Part shown: piece by piece, positions 1 to 11,402 of the stretch
Numbering within the stretch: position 1 is the stretch's first letter
How the letters are laid out: the number at the start of each line of letters is the position of its first letter
Source of the DNA: Chara braunii
Lineage: Eukaryota; Streptophyta; Charophyceae; Charales; Characeae
Reading direction: 5' to 3'
Assembly: GCA_003427395.1 (NCBI GenBank)
Contig: BFEA01000591.1
Coordinates: 308,747 to 372,746, forward strand
DNA length: 64,000 nucleotides
The notes under the pieces: model-generated
Seen by the model: the letters and a program-made list of their open reading frames with translations, nothing else
Database searches by the model: none
What the model was told of the DNA's origin: nothing
Translations under genes and position numbers: made by a program

Positions 1-36
<36 letters not shown>
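1..36. repeat. (GA)n microsatellite
   Basis: The window opens with an uninterrupted GA dinucleotide run that is cut by the window edge. It lies just beyond the 3' side of the minus-strand LINE, so on that strand it would read (TC)n. It could be the LINE tail, but that is only a guess. Confidence 0.9.
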
Positions 37-41
<5 letters not shown>

Positions 42-481
42 AAAGTGCAGAAGCGGTGTGATAATCTTACACAACTGGAATGACCCGTACACTTGTGGCC
101 TGATGAATACGGACTTTTCTGACACAAAAACTTTCTTTTTCGCCTCATTGTTGAGATCTCCTAGTCTGCGTCTATTTTGCTGCAAATGCTAAGTCCCAAA
201 GTCCAAATTCGGATGGAGGTCACAGTCAACTAGCCGGCTAGTTTTACAACAGATTTCGTCCTGATCCATCATTACAGTACTTGCATCCTTGCTGTTATCC
301 CCTCCTCCCCTCTACCCCTTATTCCTTGCCCAAACCTGGCGCCGCCCTGGTGCTTGGTCTATCGACCCCTATGCCTACAGCAACACACTTAAGCGACCAG
401 ACTACCTAGGCTTAAGCCAGTCAGACACCACCAACTTACCTTCTTTTGAGACTGATGCAAGTACCTTGTTTCGGGCCCAAG
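37..481 (-). other. Probable LINE 3' untranslated region
   Basis: No coding sequence is recognisable here. The stretch directly follows the stop codon of the LINE coding region at 482 on the minus strand. Its size suits a 3' untranslated region, and no separate repeat is visible in it. Confidence 0.35.
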
Positions 482-2380
482 TTATGAGAAACCAGGGACG
501 GCCTCTACCCTGGCGTTCCCCACTCTTTTCCAGTCCACCCGTACGATTAGTCTGATGTTCGATATAATCACCTGCTGTTGTTGGCGAAGCGCTCTCTTCT
601 CTCCTCTAAATACTGCGTCGTTTCTTGCTTGCCAAATTTCCTGCATGATTACCCCTTCGCAAACCAATGCCACGTAACCCCATCCGTCTGACAAGTTAAA
701 CTTATTAGATGGTAAAACTCCGTACAACATCCAGACGTCTGACCATGGGAAACCTTGGCCCACCAAACTAGTCCACAGATGGGACCACCACATCCCTACT
801 TCATCCGCCAGTGGGCAGTGAACCCACAGGTGGGGGTTGGACTCCCACCCCCGCTCACACCTAGTGCACGTACTAGCCACTTCCATACCCTTGGACGACA
901 ACCAGATAGCCGTAGGGACAACCATCAAAGCCTGCATCCACATCAAGCTAGCGTTTTTCTGTGAGGGAATCGCTCTCAAGGCTTTCCACAACGAAGGCCA
1001 ATCTGGTTGTGGCCCCTGTGGATCCCTAAAATTGCACAATCTTCCCCTAGCTACAGATGTAGGTGTGCGGGCTTTGTTGGTTTGAAGGTACTTCACCCCA
1101 ATTTTTGGTTTGTACGAAACCAACGGAATATCTTTCCAGGAATCTGTTGACTTCTCCTGTATCTTCCATCCGTACAACAACGGCTCCACTTTGCAGCATG
1201 AGTAAACCCCCAGATAGAGGATCCATTTATCTTGTTGTAGAACTCTAATTTCCGTGCAGCCAACTGTATCCTGCACTGTCCTCTCAGACAACAGGCGAAG
1301 AGGGCTGGATCCTTTTGTTGTCTTGAGTCATAACCACTCTTCCACTCTGATACCTGGCCCCAGCGTCGGGCCCACCACTTTCCACACAACTTCATCGTCC
1401 ACTGAGCACAACCAGGTCCCGCAGACATTTTCAGTGGAAGATTTTAGTATCATGGCCCAGTTTTGCGGGATGGCCGATCTCAGTTTCTCATAATTAGTAA
1501 TCACTTGGTGCAGTCTGGGCAGCTTCCTGCGGATCTTGTCGTGTGATAGCCACTCTTCTAGCTCCTCATCCCAAATATGCTTGACGCATAAGATTCCTTT
1601 TTCAATCCAAGCTCGTCCAAAGTTACCGGGCCCGTCCTTTGCAGCAAAGACCCCATCACTGGGCGAGCAGACATTGGGGTTATCGAATAAAGGTTGGTTA
1701 CCAATCTCGGACTTAGCAATTGGGGCTCCCAGACAACGGAGACGTAGTCTGTTCCATGTGTAAAGAATGTCGTGCCACACCTTCGACTTCACCCGCCTAC
1801 TGAGGAAGCTGGGCAGCATGCAACACTGCCACACCCTGCCCTTGTCTGACAGCTCCCATTCCTTGGACAAAATATATTCAGCGAAAAGCAACCAAAGCTT
1901 GGAAGGATCATCCGTTATACCTTTTATTACCCATTTGGCCAGCAGGGCCAGGTTTTGGTCACGAGGGTCCAGGATCCCCAACCCTCCTTGTGTCCGAGGG
2001 CAACATATGACATCCCATGCTACTTTAGATATGAAAGCTTGGTCCTCCTCTGCCGAAGGTTTCCACAGGTATCGAGCAATTGCTTTCTTGATATTCGTAT
2101 AGGCTTCATCTCCTAACAGACATACCGACAGCGGGAACCAAAGTATCGAGAAAGCAGCTGCTGATAACACCAAAGCTCTCCCCAACAGGCACAATCTGTA
2201 GTTGCGTAGCCACCCATGAATTATTGTCGTAACCCGATCAGATAGGAGCTAATCCTGCGTCCTGGAGCAATCAGACAGTGCCACCTGAATCCCCAGAAAC
2301 CTTTCAGAGTTCTCAGTGGGCACTAGCCTCAAGCCCCAGTCCACACTCAATTCAAAGGTAAAGGGGATTGGAGGCCCAAG
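482..2380 (-). pseudogene. LINE ORF2 C-terminal region (reverse transcriptase end and zinc-binding domain), 5' truncated
   Basis: This is the C-terminal third of an L1-like retrotransposon polyprotein. Reading from high to low coordinates, the end of the reverse transcriptase comes first (ERFLGIQ, then a stretch ending GRALVLSAAAFSILWFPLS). The connector typical of plant LINEs follows (KVAWDVICCPRTQGGLGI, ALLAKWV). The zf-RVT zinc-binding domain comes last, with CTRCERGWESNPHLWVHC near 780-860 and the family's IWQARNDAVF motif near 600-630. One frame runs through the whole region and is broken only by TAG at 2250-2252 and TGA at 1328-1330. The catalytic part of the reverse transcriptase and the endonuclease are missing, as expected for a 5'-truncated insertion. 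It is inactive. The exact 5' break near 2350-2380 is uncertain, and I saw no target duplication. Confidence 0.88.
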
Positions 2381-3180
2381 TTACCTGTCGGGCTGGGCCC
2401 ATTGGCCCGCAAAGACTGTGCCCTTTGGGCTAAGTGCTGTTGAGTATTTCCTGATACTTCACATCGTGGCTGCATTTGCAGGCCGCCTTTTTTTACTTGT
2501 GCTTCAATGATCAATTGGAAAGTTTTAGAGAAGTATGGGACGTTGGACCCGGTTTCCAGCAATAGAATTGTTAGATTTTGTGCAGTGAGTGGGTCTTCGA
2601 GCAGGGCTCGTAAGCGAAACTGGCTGAGGCTACCAGGAAAACTCCGGCCTCGTTCCATCTGGTTTTGTAATACAAATTGAAGCTTTCCAAGAAAAAAACA
2701 AACAAAAAAACAAAAACAAAAAGTCCAAATTCGAGCGGCATCTCTGTGGGTCGTGCTATGTGTCTGCGCCTCAGACAGCGGAAGGTTAAAATATAAGACT
2801 GAGTGTACATTCAGGGACAAAGGTCAACTAGAAAGTTCCCGGTAGAGCGAGAAGACCTTTCTACGCCTTCCCACTTACTGAGCTGTCCTTACCCGGTCTT
2901 AAACCCCGACATCTTTCTACCAAGCCTCACATCCCCACTAAGCTAGGTCACATAATTGCGCGATCTGGCTTCGACATTTATAGAACTATAAACGTTAAGG
3001 TTTTCAGATAGAGAAAGAGTGAGGTACGTGAGAGATTTAGACAGGGAAACCACATGCCGAATTTCATTCTGAGGAACATCAGTCCGGTTCCTACCAACTT
3101 GAGATACAAGGAAAACTCACACACACTCCTCCCCGTTTTGGGTGGGAGGCCTGAGTAGACGACATTGGTATCTTTGCTGC
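2381..3180. other. Intergenic, no gene seen
   Basis: This holds no credible coding sequence. An A/C-rich low-complexity stretch lies at 2690-2722. Nothing else stands out. Confidence 0.6.
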
Positions 3181-3735
3181 GGAAGTATATACCACCTCTC
3201 CCCTCGGCATAAGTTATCCTATTCTACTTTCCACCCTTTGCTGCCCTGAACCCCGCTCATTATCTAAGTACCAGCCCTGAGTTACCTTCCCCGACGAAGC
3301 ATGTACCACCTCACCCCCCTGTCTAAGTTACCTTACTCTACTTTCCGCTCTTTGCTGCCCATTTTCGCCCCTCGATGCCCTGAACCCCGCTCATTATCTA
3401 TGTAGCAGCCCTAATGAGGAAGAACTCTGAGAGTCTGAATCCACGGACGTCCAGAAGGCCCTCACCGAGGTTGAATTGTGAGGTCCCCGGCCTCGATTGG
3501 GTTGTTGGAATATAATTGAGTGACAGTTTTCTTTTTAACAAATAAAAAGAAAAAGGTCCTCACGGAGGTAGGGGTTACACCAGTGCTTTGAGGATTGTAC
3601 ATGACCAGTATGTGACGACCGTGAGAGGTCCTTGGCCAAGGATATACCACCTCTCCCCCGACCTAAGTTATCCTATTCTACTTTCCGCCCTATGCTGCCC
3701 TGAACCCCGCTCATTATCTAAGTACCAGCCCTAAA
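3181..3735. repeat. Three copies of a ~95-bp repeat
   Basis: A block running from 'taccacctc' through 'tattctactttcc', 'tgctgccctgaaccccgctc' and 'attatctaagta' recurs at about 3185-3280, 3302-3412 and 3642-3735. The middle copy has a short extra segment. The copies are direct and imperfect, with unrelated sequence between the second and third. Confidence 0.8.
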
Positions 3736-4015
3736 TAGGAGGGGCGTGCGTGTGTATGTAAAGCATCAGTAGTAGACGACATTACTTCCCTGACGAATTG
3801 TGAGGTTCCCTGTGTGTATGTAAAGCATCAGTAGTAGACGGCATTACTTCCCTGACAAATTGTGAGGTTCCCGACCTTAAGTAGGTGGGGGTTACACCAG
3901 TGCTTTGAGGAATGTATCTGACCAGTATGTGAGGACCGTGAGACGTGGTTTTCGTTTTTTGCTTTTTGTCGTGAGGTCCTTGTAGCGCCCTGCCAGCCAG
4001 ACAGGGCGGATTCCA
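3567..4015 (+). repeat. Dispersed repeat, two copies, with a 60-bp tandem duplication
   Basis: A segment containing 'gttacaccagtgctttgagg' and 'gaccagtatgtga' occurs at 3567-3635 and 3885-3930. The second copy continues into 'gccctgccagccagac'. A diverged inverse copy of the longer form lies at 32560-32700, so this is a dispersed family. A 60-bp unit beginning 'gtgtgtatgtaaagcatcag' is duplicated in tandem at 3750-3870. Undetermined bases follow at 4018-4019. Confidence 0.75.
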
Positions 4016-4779
4016 CGNNAGGCTGCTAACTGCCTCGCTTCAATTCAGTTCCCGACAAGTACCGTACCATCCAGCCAAAAACGAAGCTGATTGACTTGAG
4101 CGCGAAGCAGCNGAGGGAGAAACTGTGNTNCAAGCGTTCAGGGGGACAAGAGAGCCTTATTGGTTCTGCACCAGAACGTTGGTTGCGTCGCTTTTATGAA
4201 CTCAAATTCAACTTCAGTTAGAGAATCTTGGCAATTCCTAAAGGTTTAGCGAGGCAGAGGAAGAAACACTGCTTCAAATCGATTTGTAGTCCTTTGTAAT
4301 GCGATTTTGCTGTCTGAAGTGCATTGCGACCTGCAACAACGGATCAATTATTTGGATCATCTTCTTTTTAGGACTGAGTCTCATCTCCTCCAAGCAAGCT
4401 TGCTTTGTGTCAGCCGTCTTTTCGAAACCTTTCTCTACAAAAAATGGCCGCCAGCACTTCAACTTTTCAACCAAAGAAAAATCTCTGTGGAAACCTTTGG
4501 AAACAAAGACCGCATCCTATTTCGAGCTTCACGCTTGTGCCCTCCGTCCCTAAAAAAACTTTGTAACCATGGCACAACGACCTCTGCTCGTCAATTGCAT
4601 GAACAGTTCTTGCTTGCTCCGGAGGACATCCAAACGGGTTCCTCTTGAGCGACGTGATGATTATTTGCATACATAACTCGTTCGACGCACGGATCTCAAG
4701 AGGTCTCTGGCCCTGCAGGTTCTCAGGCGGCCGATGCAAACAGTCCATGTGGAGACGAAACGAGTTCTCAGATACCTTC
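4016..4779. other. Intergenic, no gene seen, scattered Ns
   Basis: Single or paired undetermined bases occur at 4018-4019, about 4112 and 4128-4131. The open frames here are short, overlap on both strands and show no recognisable domain. I see no gene. Confidence 0.5.
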
Positions 4780-7085
4780 TTAGAAGCAATCTTCAGATAC
4801 TATCGGAGGAGGGGGAGGATAAGGAGGTGGTCTTTTTGCAACTTGTCCCCATCTCCTGCTCCCCATCTTCTTCTTTCTTTTCTTTTCCCTCCTTTTCTTT
4901 TCCCTCTTCTCTGTCCTCCTCTCTGTCCTCCTCTCTATCCTTCGCTCTATCCTCCTTTCTGTCCTTCTCTCTGTCCTCCTTTCTGTCCTGCTCTCCCTCC
5001 TCTTCCTCTTCCTCTCCTTCTTCCTCCGTATCCTCTCCCTCACCCATGTTATATCCATCCCTTTACCTCACCTCCGGTGCCTCCATCTCAGCGTCATCCT
5101 CCTCGTCCTTGAGCGTCCATCCTGATTCCTCTCCCCCTTTCTATTCTCTTCATCCTCTTCATCCTCTTCCTCCTGCTCAACGTCTTCCTCCTCTTCATCT
5201 CCACTGCTGCCAAGTATTACATTTAAATCTTTGTTCAGAGGGACTTGCTGGACACAATTACCTGAGGGTGTAATCTTACTCATTGTCGGCTTTCTTCCTG
5301 CTCCTTATCTACTTAGACCACCCTCTTCTCTGTCCTCCTCTTTGTCCTCCTCTCTGTCCTTCGCTCTATCCTCCTCTCTGTCCTCCTCTCTGTCCTTCTC
5401 TTTGTCCTCCTCTTTGTCCCCCTCTCCCTCCTCTTCCTCTTCCTCTCCTTCTTCCTCCGTATCCTCTCCCTCACCCATGTCATCTTCATCCCTTTGCCCC
5501 TCCTCCGGTGCTAGGAGAGCCTTTTGTTGGTTACTTCTGTTTAGCAACAACGATCTTTAGCAAAGTGAATTCACTGTTAGGATTCTAAAGCTAATTCGTT
5601 TCAGGGAGATAAGGAGGCCTTGCTGGTTAGTTCTGTTTAACAACATTGATTTATAGGACTATAAATCGACTTAGCTTTAAGTCGGCACCCACCGCTAGAG
5701 GGGCCCAAATCATTCAAGGGGACATCACGAGATCGTATAGAGATCGTCCGTTCTTTGACTCCTCTGTTTCCAAGTGCAGGCTTCGATTGACAAGACTTGC
5801 AGACATCACGCAAAACAGCTGCCAACATTTTCATCGCTTGTTCAGAGGGACTCGCTGGGCACACTGCTCCTTAGCTACTTAGACCACCCTCTTCTCTGTC
5901 CTCCTCTCTGTCCTCCTCTCTATCCTTCACTCTATTCTCCTCTCTGTCCTCCTCTCTGTCCTTCTCTTTGTCCTCCTCTTTGTCCCCCTCTCCATCCTCT
6001 TCCTCTTTCTCTCCTTCTTCCTCCGTATCGTCTCCCTCACCCATGTCATCTTCATCCCTTTGCCCCTCCTCCGGTGCTAGAAGAGCCTTGTTGGTTACTT
6101 CTGTTTAGCAATTACGATCTTTAGCAAAGCGATTTCACTGTTAGGATTCTAAAGCTAATTCGATTCAGGGAGATAAGGAGGCCTTGCTGGTTAGTTATGT
6201 TTAGCAACATTGATTTATAGGACTATAAATCGACATAGCTTTGAGTCGGCACCCACCGCTAGAGGGGCCCAAATCGTTCAAGGGGACATCGCGAGATCGT
6301 ATAGAGATCGTCCGTTCTTTGACTCCTCTGTTTCCAAGTGCAGGCTTCGATTGACTAAACCTGCAGACATCACGCAAAACAGCTGTCGACATTTTCATCG
6401 CTTGTTCAGAGGGACTCGCTGGGCACACTGCTCCTTAGCTACTTAGACCACCCTCTTCTCTGTCCTCCTCTCTGTCCTCCTCTCCGTCCTTCACTCTATC
6501 CTCCTCTCTATCCTCCTCTTTGTCCTTCTCTTTGTCCTTCTCTTTGTCCTCCTCTTTGTCCCCCTCTCCCTCCTCTTCCTCTTCCTCTCCTTCTTCCTCC
6601 GTATCGTCTCCCTCACCCATGTCATCTTCATCCCTTTGCCCCTCCTCCGGTGCTAGGAGAGCCTTGTTGGTTACTTCTGTTTAGCAACAACGATCTTTAG
6701 CAAAGTGAATTCACTGTTAGGATTCTAAAGCTAATTCGTTTCAGGGAGATAAGGAGTCCTTGCTGGTTAGTTCTGTTTAGCAACATTGATTTTTAGGACT
6801 ATAAATCGACTTAGCTTTAAGTCGGCACCCACCGCTAGAGGGGCCCAAATCATTCAAGGGGACATCACGAGATCGTCTAGAGATCGTCCGTTCTTTGACT
6901 CCTCTGTTTCCGAGTGCAGGCTTCAATTGACTAGACTTGCAGACATCACGCAAAACAACTGCCGACATTTTCATCGCTTGTTCAGAGGGACTCGCTGGGC
7001 ACACTGCTCCTTATCTACTTAGACCACCCTCTTCTCTGTCCTCCTCTCTGTCCTTCGCTCTATCCTCCTCTCTGTCTTCCCGTCC
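4780..7085 (-). repeat. ~570-bp tandem repeat array with pyrimidine minisatellite core
   Basis: A unit of about 564-576 bp is repeated, with equivalent points at about 5312, 5880, 6444 and 7020 and a more diverged partial unit at 4780-5100. Each unit has a CT-rich core made of short 'ctctgtcctc' repeats, then 'ggtgctaggagagcc', then a conserved non-repetitive spacer. On the minus strand every core is open and encodes a charged peptide of the type MGEGEDTEEEGEEEEEE followed by EEDREEDR repeats and GGLSR-stop. The open frame of the pseudogene at 7060-8053 runs into the last unit. The array may therefore have grown from that gene's terminal coding segment. AG acceptors precede each core ('ctctcctag'), so duplicated exons are possible but unproven. 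Confidence 0.75.
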
Positions 7086-8053
7086 AGTCAGCGAAAGGCT
7101 CGTCCAAAGCCGCACCTCGGAAGAAATCGCGAGTTGTTCTTTCTGCCTCCTTTATTCTCTTGTCCTCCAGCTTCCTCCACTGCTTGGCACGTTCAATGTG
7201 GTCCAACAAAGTACTGGGCTTAGCCCCGCGCCTGTTAAAACTGTCGATGAAGGGTTCAAGAACCTCCTTTGTGGTGTGCAGAGGATACAATTGTTTAGCA
7301 GTTTTGAAGTCCTTGCACTTCAACACCACATTGCACTGTGTTTTAGTCCAACACAGCAGTGCAATGTGTTACAATCCAACACAGTGCACTCTGGTATAGT
7401 TCTAGACTCTTCCTGTTGTCGATGAAAGTGGATCTAAGCAATGAGGGGGAGAAGAAGGAATGGGAAACAAGCTCTGCAGCAGTGTCTCGCATAAGGAAGT
7501 ACATAGGGTCAGTCTTGCCGCTGAACTTGAACTTTGCTGCACTCTTGGTGAAGTCTGCAACGTCTTGCGGATTGAGAACGGAGCCGTAACGTGCAAGGAA
7601 AAGAATCTTCTGAAGTTCGATCATGGAGGGGAGAATGATGCGAGGAAGGAGGAACAGTTTGAGCGGAAGAACCGATGCGGTAGGGGGATCGATAACAAAG
7701 AAGTTATCGAGAGCGTCATCCGAAAGGATAGGAGGGGGAGAGGAAGATGGAAGAGGGGGCGACAAGAGGGTTGAGAAGTGATTAAGGAATAAGCGGGAAG
7801 GCTCAGGGGAAGATGACTGTAGAAGGTAATGAGAAGGAAAGTGCGATCCGAGGAGAGGATCGAAGAAGACGACATCAGACTACGGCAGCGAGTGATAGGA
7901 AGGAGAGGGGGAGGGAGACGAGGAGGGAGGTGATGACGAGAGGAAGCTGAGGAAGGGGGAGGAGACAGGGGGGGAGGTGGGAGGGGAGGAGTGGAGCACA
8001 GAAACAGGAGTAGCCGAGGAGGATTGGCCTTCGTTCCAGCCGGTGTGAGCCAT
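7060..8053 (-). pseudogene. Decayed gene of unknown function with charged C-terminal extension
   Basis: I do not recognise this family. A start at 8053 lies in a CCATGG context and begins MAHTGWNEGQ. A Ser/Pro-rich N-terminus follows, then a more ordered region with LQKILFLARYGS, NPQDVADFTKSAAKFKF and DPMYFLMRDTAAELV at about 7480-7640. The frame is interrupted by TAG at 7880-7882. It ends at 7343, where a ~32-bp local duplication (7328-7395) appears to shift the frame. The coding character resumes in another frame (CKDFKTAKQLYPLHTTKE, EPFIDSFNRRG, HIERAKQWRKLEDKRIKEAE) at 7330-7090. It then passes into the acidic/basic EEDR repeats of the neighbouring tandem array. A transposon-encoded protein is as likely as a host gene. 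Confidence 0.45.
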
Positions 8054-8850
8054 GGGAAAGGACGGGCTTACCAAATCCTTAAGGAGACCGACGACCGCGT
8101 AGGATCAATGACTGCTGACCGACGTGAAATGTACAGAAACTGCAAACTGACTGGGGGACTGCGAGACGTAGGGAAAGGGCAAAGCAGATAGGGTGCGTGG
8201 GAAGCAGTGGAAGGGCTGGGTATCTGGACACGGACCCTGGCCAAAATCGGCGAGGGAAAACGAGCTCTCTTCCCAACGAGTGGTTGACTGTTGTGTGCGA
8301 TGTGACAGGTTCGCGTATGCTATAAGCGCAGCGGCTGGCGGTCGAGCTGCGGAGGGCGCACCGCGCGAGTCTTCACAACCTGCAGCGACCGGTCCTCAGC
8401 CGGTTACATATACTGTATCTGCGCAAGGAAGTGGCAGCGGTTGGCCCAACGAGGCCCTACTGCATCCAGGGTGAGTCCTGCTCAACTCCTTGTCCCAACA
8501 CAGATTCTAAGCAAAGGACAATCTTATTGTAGATCTAGGAGGCCCAGATGGAAGAGAAACTGTTAAACAGGGACAACTGTAGATGCAAAAAAAGAACCGT
8601 GGGGAGTTTTTTGCTTGTGAGGGGTACTATTGAAAAGACAGTTGGGGTCTGCTGAGGCCGTGAGTTGAGGTAGTGACCTCTACAAACCGACCAAACTGCT
8701 CCCCAACCAGAAAGGCAGGTATAGGACAGCTCCTTGGTAATATAAGCCTTGGGCACTGGGCCCGTATTTTGATATTAAAAAAATAAAAAAATAAAAAAAG
8801 ACTCCGAGCCGACTGAGATCTTGAAGGGCATACTCACACGACAACTAAAT
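8054..8850. other. Intergenic, no gene seen
   Basis: Short open frames occur on both strands, but none has a recognisable motif. An A/T-rich tract lies at 8775-8800. Position 8054 upward may be the 5' flank of the minus-strand pseudogene; I see no TATA box there. Confidence 0.5.
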
Positions 8851-9178
8851 GTTGGACTCAACTGTAGATGTGATTGCCGTCAGATGTGTCCATCTTTTGC
8901 CGTGATCGAAGTCAGATACATCAGGGAAGTGCCAATGTGAGTATGACCTGAGGCTAATCGCACTGGGACTTTGACTTTATTTTTTATAAAAGAATAAAGA
9001 CGTTATTTTTTATAAAAAAAATAAAAGACGTTAATTCAATTCAATTACCTGTCAAATCTGGACAGGACGTGATTGCAGTCAGATGCATCGAGCTTTTGCC
9101 ATGATCTACGTCAGATACATCAGCCAAGCGCCAATGTGAGTATGACTAGAGGCTAGTCTTACTGGGGCTTGGAACTTT
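8851..9178 (+). repeat. Two direct copies of a ~125-bp repeat
   Basis: The sequence running from 'gtgattgc(c/a)gtcagatg' to 'gccaatgtgagtatgac' and 'ggctagtc' occurs at about 8866-8970 and 9067-9178. The copies are about 200 bp apart and estimated by eye at ~80% identical. A/T-rich 'ttataaaa' stretches separate them. Confidence 0.75.
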
Positions 9179-9211
9179 TTTTAATAAGAAAATAAAAAAC
9201 GCTAATTGCTG

Positions 9212-9485
9212 CAATTAACTGTCAAATCTGGATAGCACCGCCTTTCAGGCCTTTTTATTGTCATTATAGTCTTACGGGGAACCCTGTAGCAGCCGCAACC
9301 GTGATCAAGCCTCCAACGAGGGAACATGCGGGAGCTGCACCCACCAGCAGGTGCAATACCTGCTACAACCCTGTAGCAGCCACAACCGTGCTCAAGCCTC
9401 CAACGAGGGAACATGCAAGAGTTGCACCCACCAGCAGGTGCAATACGTGCTACAGCAGGTGGGCGATACCAGCCAAGGGTCAGCC
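9212..9485 (+). repeat. Dispersed repeat with internal 81-bp tandem duplication
   Basis: The block starts 'ctgtcaaatctgga' and contains 'cctttcaggc', 'aacgagggaacatgc', 'cacccaccagcaggtgcaat' and 'gccaagggtca'. An 81-bp unit is tandemly duplicated at about 9284-9365 and 9366-9460. A shorter, unduplicated relative lies at 33622-33782. The internal 'gagttcaaacct' of the second copy resembles a tRNA B box, so a SINE origin is possible. Confidence 0.7.
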
Positions 9486-9819
9486 GTTACCATCAGGACC
9501 GAGCTTCTTCGATGGGCCAGTCGTTGTGCGACTTGTGCCTCACCTCCAGTCCCCTCCCCCTATAAACATCAACAGTCTCTGCTAATGTCACTCAGGGGGA
9601 CCAACGGCCTATCTCTAGGTGGTTGGGGCTAAAAAAGCAACAGCAACAACTTTTCTTCTTTTTTTTTGGGTCTCCTCCTCATCTGGGAACAACTATATAT
9701 ATATTTGTGAGGTGAGATGAAAATGATCATAAATAGGAGAATCGTGAAAGCTATATAGGCTGTTTTGTCTGCACTGTGACTTATGTTTTTAGGTGTGATA
9801 CAATTGGTGGGCCCGCTGA

Positions 9820-10215
9820 CCCTTCTTCTTCTCCCTCCCCCCCTCCTCCTCCCCCTTCCTTTTTTCCATCTTCTCATCCTCCTCCCCCTCCCCCTCCCTC
9901 TCCTTGTCCAACTTCCCCTTCCCTCTCTTCCCCCTCCTCTTCTCCACATCCCCCCTCTTCTCCCCCTCCCCCTCCTCCTTCCCCTTCCCCTTCCCCTCTG
10001 CCTTTCTCTCCCTCTCCTCCTCCCTCTCCTTCTCCTTCCTCTTTGCCTGCATCCTCTTCTTCATTGTCATCTCCTCCTCCTTCTTCAAGTTCTTCTTCTT
10101 CTTCTTCTTCTTCTTCTTCTTCTTCTTCTTCCACTACTACTACTTCCTCTTTTTCATCATCCTTTTCTTCGTCCTTTTCTTCTTGAAGTTCTTCCTCCTC
10201 ATTTGTCTTCTTTAG
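9820..10215 (+). repeat. Long CT-rich (pyrimidine) microsatellite tract
   Basis: About 400 bases are almost pure C and T on the plus strand: CTCC-rich at first, then (CTT)n at about 10080-10130. All frames are open because stop codons need purines, so the Pro/Ser/Leu-rich and Glu/Arg-rich open frames here are artefacts. The tract lies immediately upstream of the plus-strand gene fragment at 10234. Confidence 0.9.
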
Positions 10216-10233
10216 TTTGTCTTCCTTTTCCCC

Positions 10234-10876
10234 ATGGCAGCTGAGACCGGCCCCTCCTTATCTTCGTTGTCCATATTGGGACGTCGGCAGGCTCGTTCAT
10301 TCTCTCCTCCTCCCAGTCCCCCTTCCTCTCGACGTCGTATTGATGCTAATTCGCGGGGTTCTTTGTCTTACCGACAGTCAAGGGTCAGGTGGTGGTCGGC
10401 GAAACTACGCACAAGAGACAGCAGGGCATGCAGGCTTCGCCGAGAGGTCTGTCCATGGGCTATCTGACGTCCTGTCCGCCATTGACTACTACAAAGACAA
10501 ATTCTGGATGTTGGACTGGGTAAGCAAGGTTGGGGAGCTTGGAAGTGGGCTGCTTCTGTACGTCGTCTTACAAGAACAACTCAGACCGATAGGCGGCATT
10601 GCATTTTGGTCGGGCAAGCGATGTCCGGTTGCCACTTTTGATATGACTATGCTCCTAAACGGCAAGGGCCAGAGAGTTTCAGATGTCAAACATGTTGCTG
10701 CCAGGTGGAACAAACATAAAGCATATGGTAAATCACTCATGGACCTCTTCAATCCGGATCCAAGTCTAGGACTGAGATTGCCTGATCTCGTAGAGGTTTT
10801 CGACTTCTTCGACCAGAACCGGATTCCAGGTCAGGCGGTCGTGGCTCATAGGGATAAAAAAAAAAAAAGTCGGTGA
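10234..10876 (+). pseudogene. Truncated relative of the element-A large-gene N-terminus
   Basis: A start at 10234 (MAAETGPSLS, good CCATGG context) opens a frame that shifts near 10440. From about 10475 the protein clearly matches the element-A gene at 18266-20863. DKFWMLD, LLYVV, FDMTMLLNGKG, RWNKHKAYGKSLMDLFNP and LRLPDLVEVFDFFDQN pair with DKFWMLD, LVLYVV, FELTIVLNGRG, RWAKHAGLGKSLVDVFNP and VKLPNLVDVLGFLDSN. Similarity ends at about 10853, where the sequence becomes an A-run. No other part of element A accompanies it, and it lies 2.2 kb outside that element's left end in the opposite orientation. It is a relic of another family member with unknown function. Confidence 0.82.
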
Positions 10877-11242
10877 GATGGGCGGGTTTTCAATTTGCCA
10901 TAATTGTTGATGAACAGAGAGCATGATTTCATGTGGTTACAAACAATTTAAAATGGGCTTAAAATGATTGGGGAAAATTCTTAAGTGCTTATCAACACGT
11001 TCCAATAGGTTTCAACAGGTTTCACCCAATTTCAACATGATTTGAACAAGTCTCAGCTTTCATCGTGTTGCACACTTGTGAGCCAAAAAAAAAAAAAAAA
11101 AAAAGTATATAAAAACCATATTGCTATGTACTAGTCATATCCCTATATACGACATTCCCTCCCCCATCCCCCCTACCTCGCTCTACCCTTTTTCTCATGT
11201 TGAGTCGTGTAATATTTTACTGGTCAACAGGCATTTCACATC
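10877..11242. other. Intergenic, A-rich, no gene
   Basis: This is low-complexity sequence with an A tract at 11087-11104 and several short 'ttcaacaggtttca'-like repeats at 10995-11050. I see no gene. Confidence 0.6.
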
Positions 11243-11402
11243 AGACCATTGATGGTCCGGCGTCCCCAAGACGCCGGACCATATGATCTGCCTTGATTTT
11301 TTTTCGTTTTTTTATGACCCTCGAATGTATTTTGACGGTACTTTACGTGGAGATACATTAGATGGTCCGGAGTCCCTAGGACGCCGGACCATCAATGGTC
11401 CA
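11243..11402. mobile_element. Foldback MITE, ~160 bp, with ~45-bp inverted repeats
   Basis: The left end (GACCATTGATGGTCCGGCGTC) reappears inverted at the right end (11360-11402). Each arm is itself a palindrome centred on 'ggcgtcc...acgccggaccat', so the element can form nested hairpins. Between the arms lie about 70 bases of A/T-rich sequence. There is no coding capacity. I did not find a clear target duplication. Confidence 0.75.

Noticed and set aside
4645-6124. Ser/Leu-rich plus-strand open frames
   Set aside because: They arise from the CT-rich minisatellite core and recur identically in each tandem unit. The minus-strand reading is at least continuous with a neighbouring gene; the plus-strand one is not.
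9776-10244. Pro/Ser-rich and Glu-rich open frames
   Set aside because: The underlying DNA is a pure pyrimidine tract, which cannot contain stop codons on one strand and rarely on the other.
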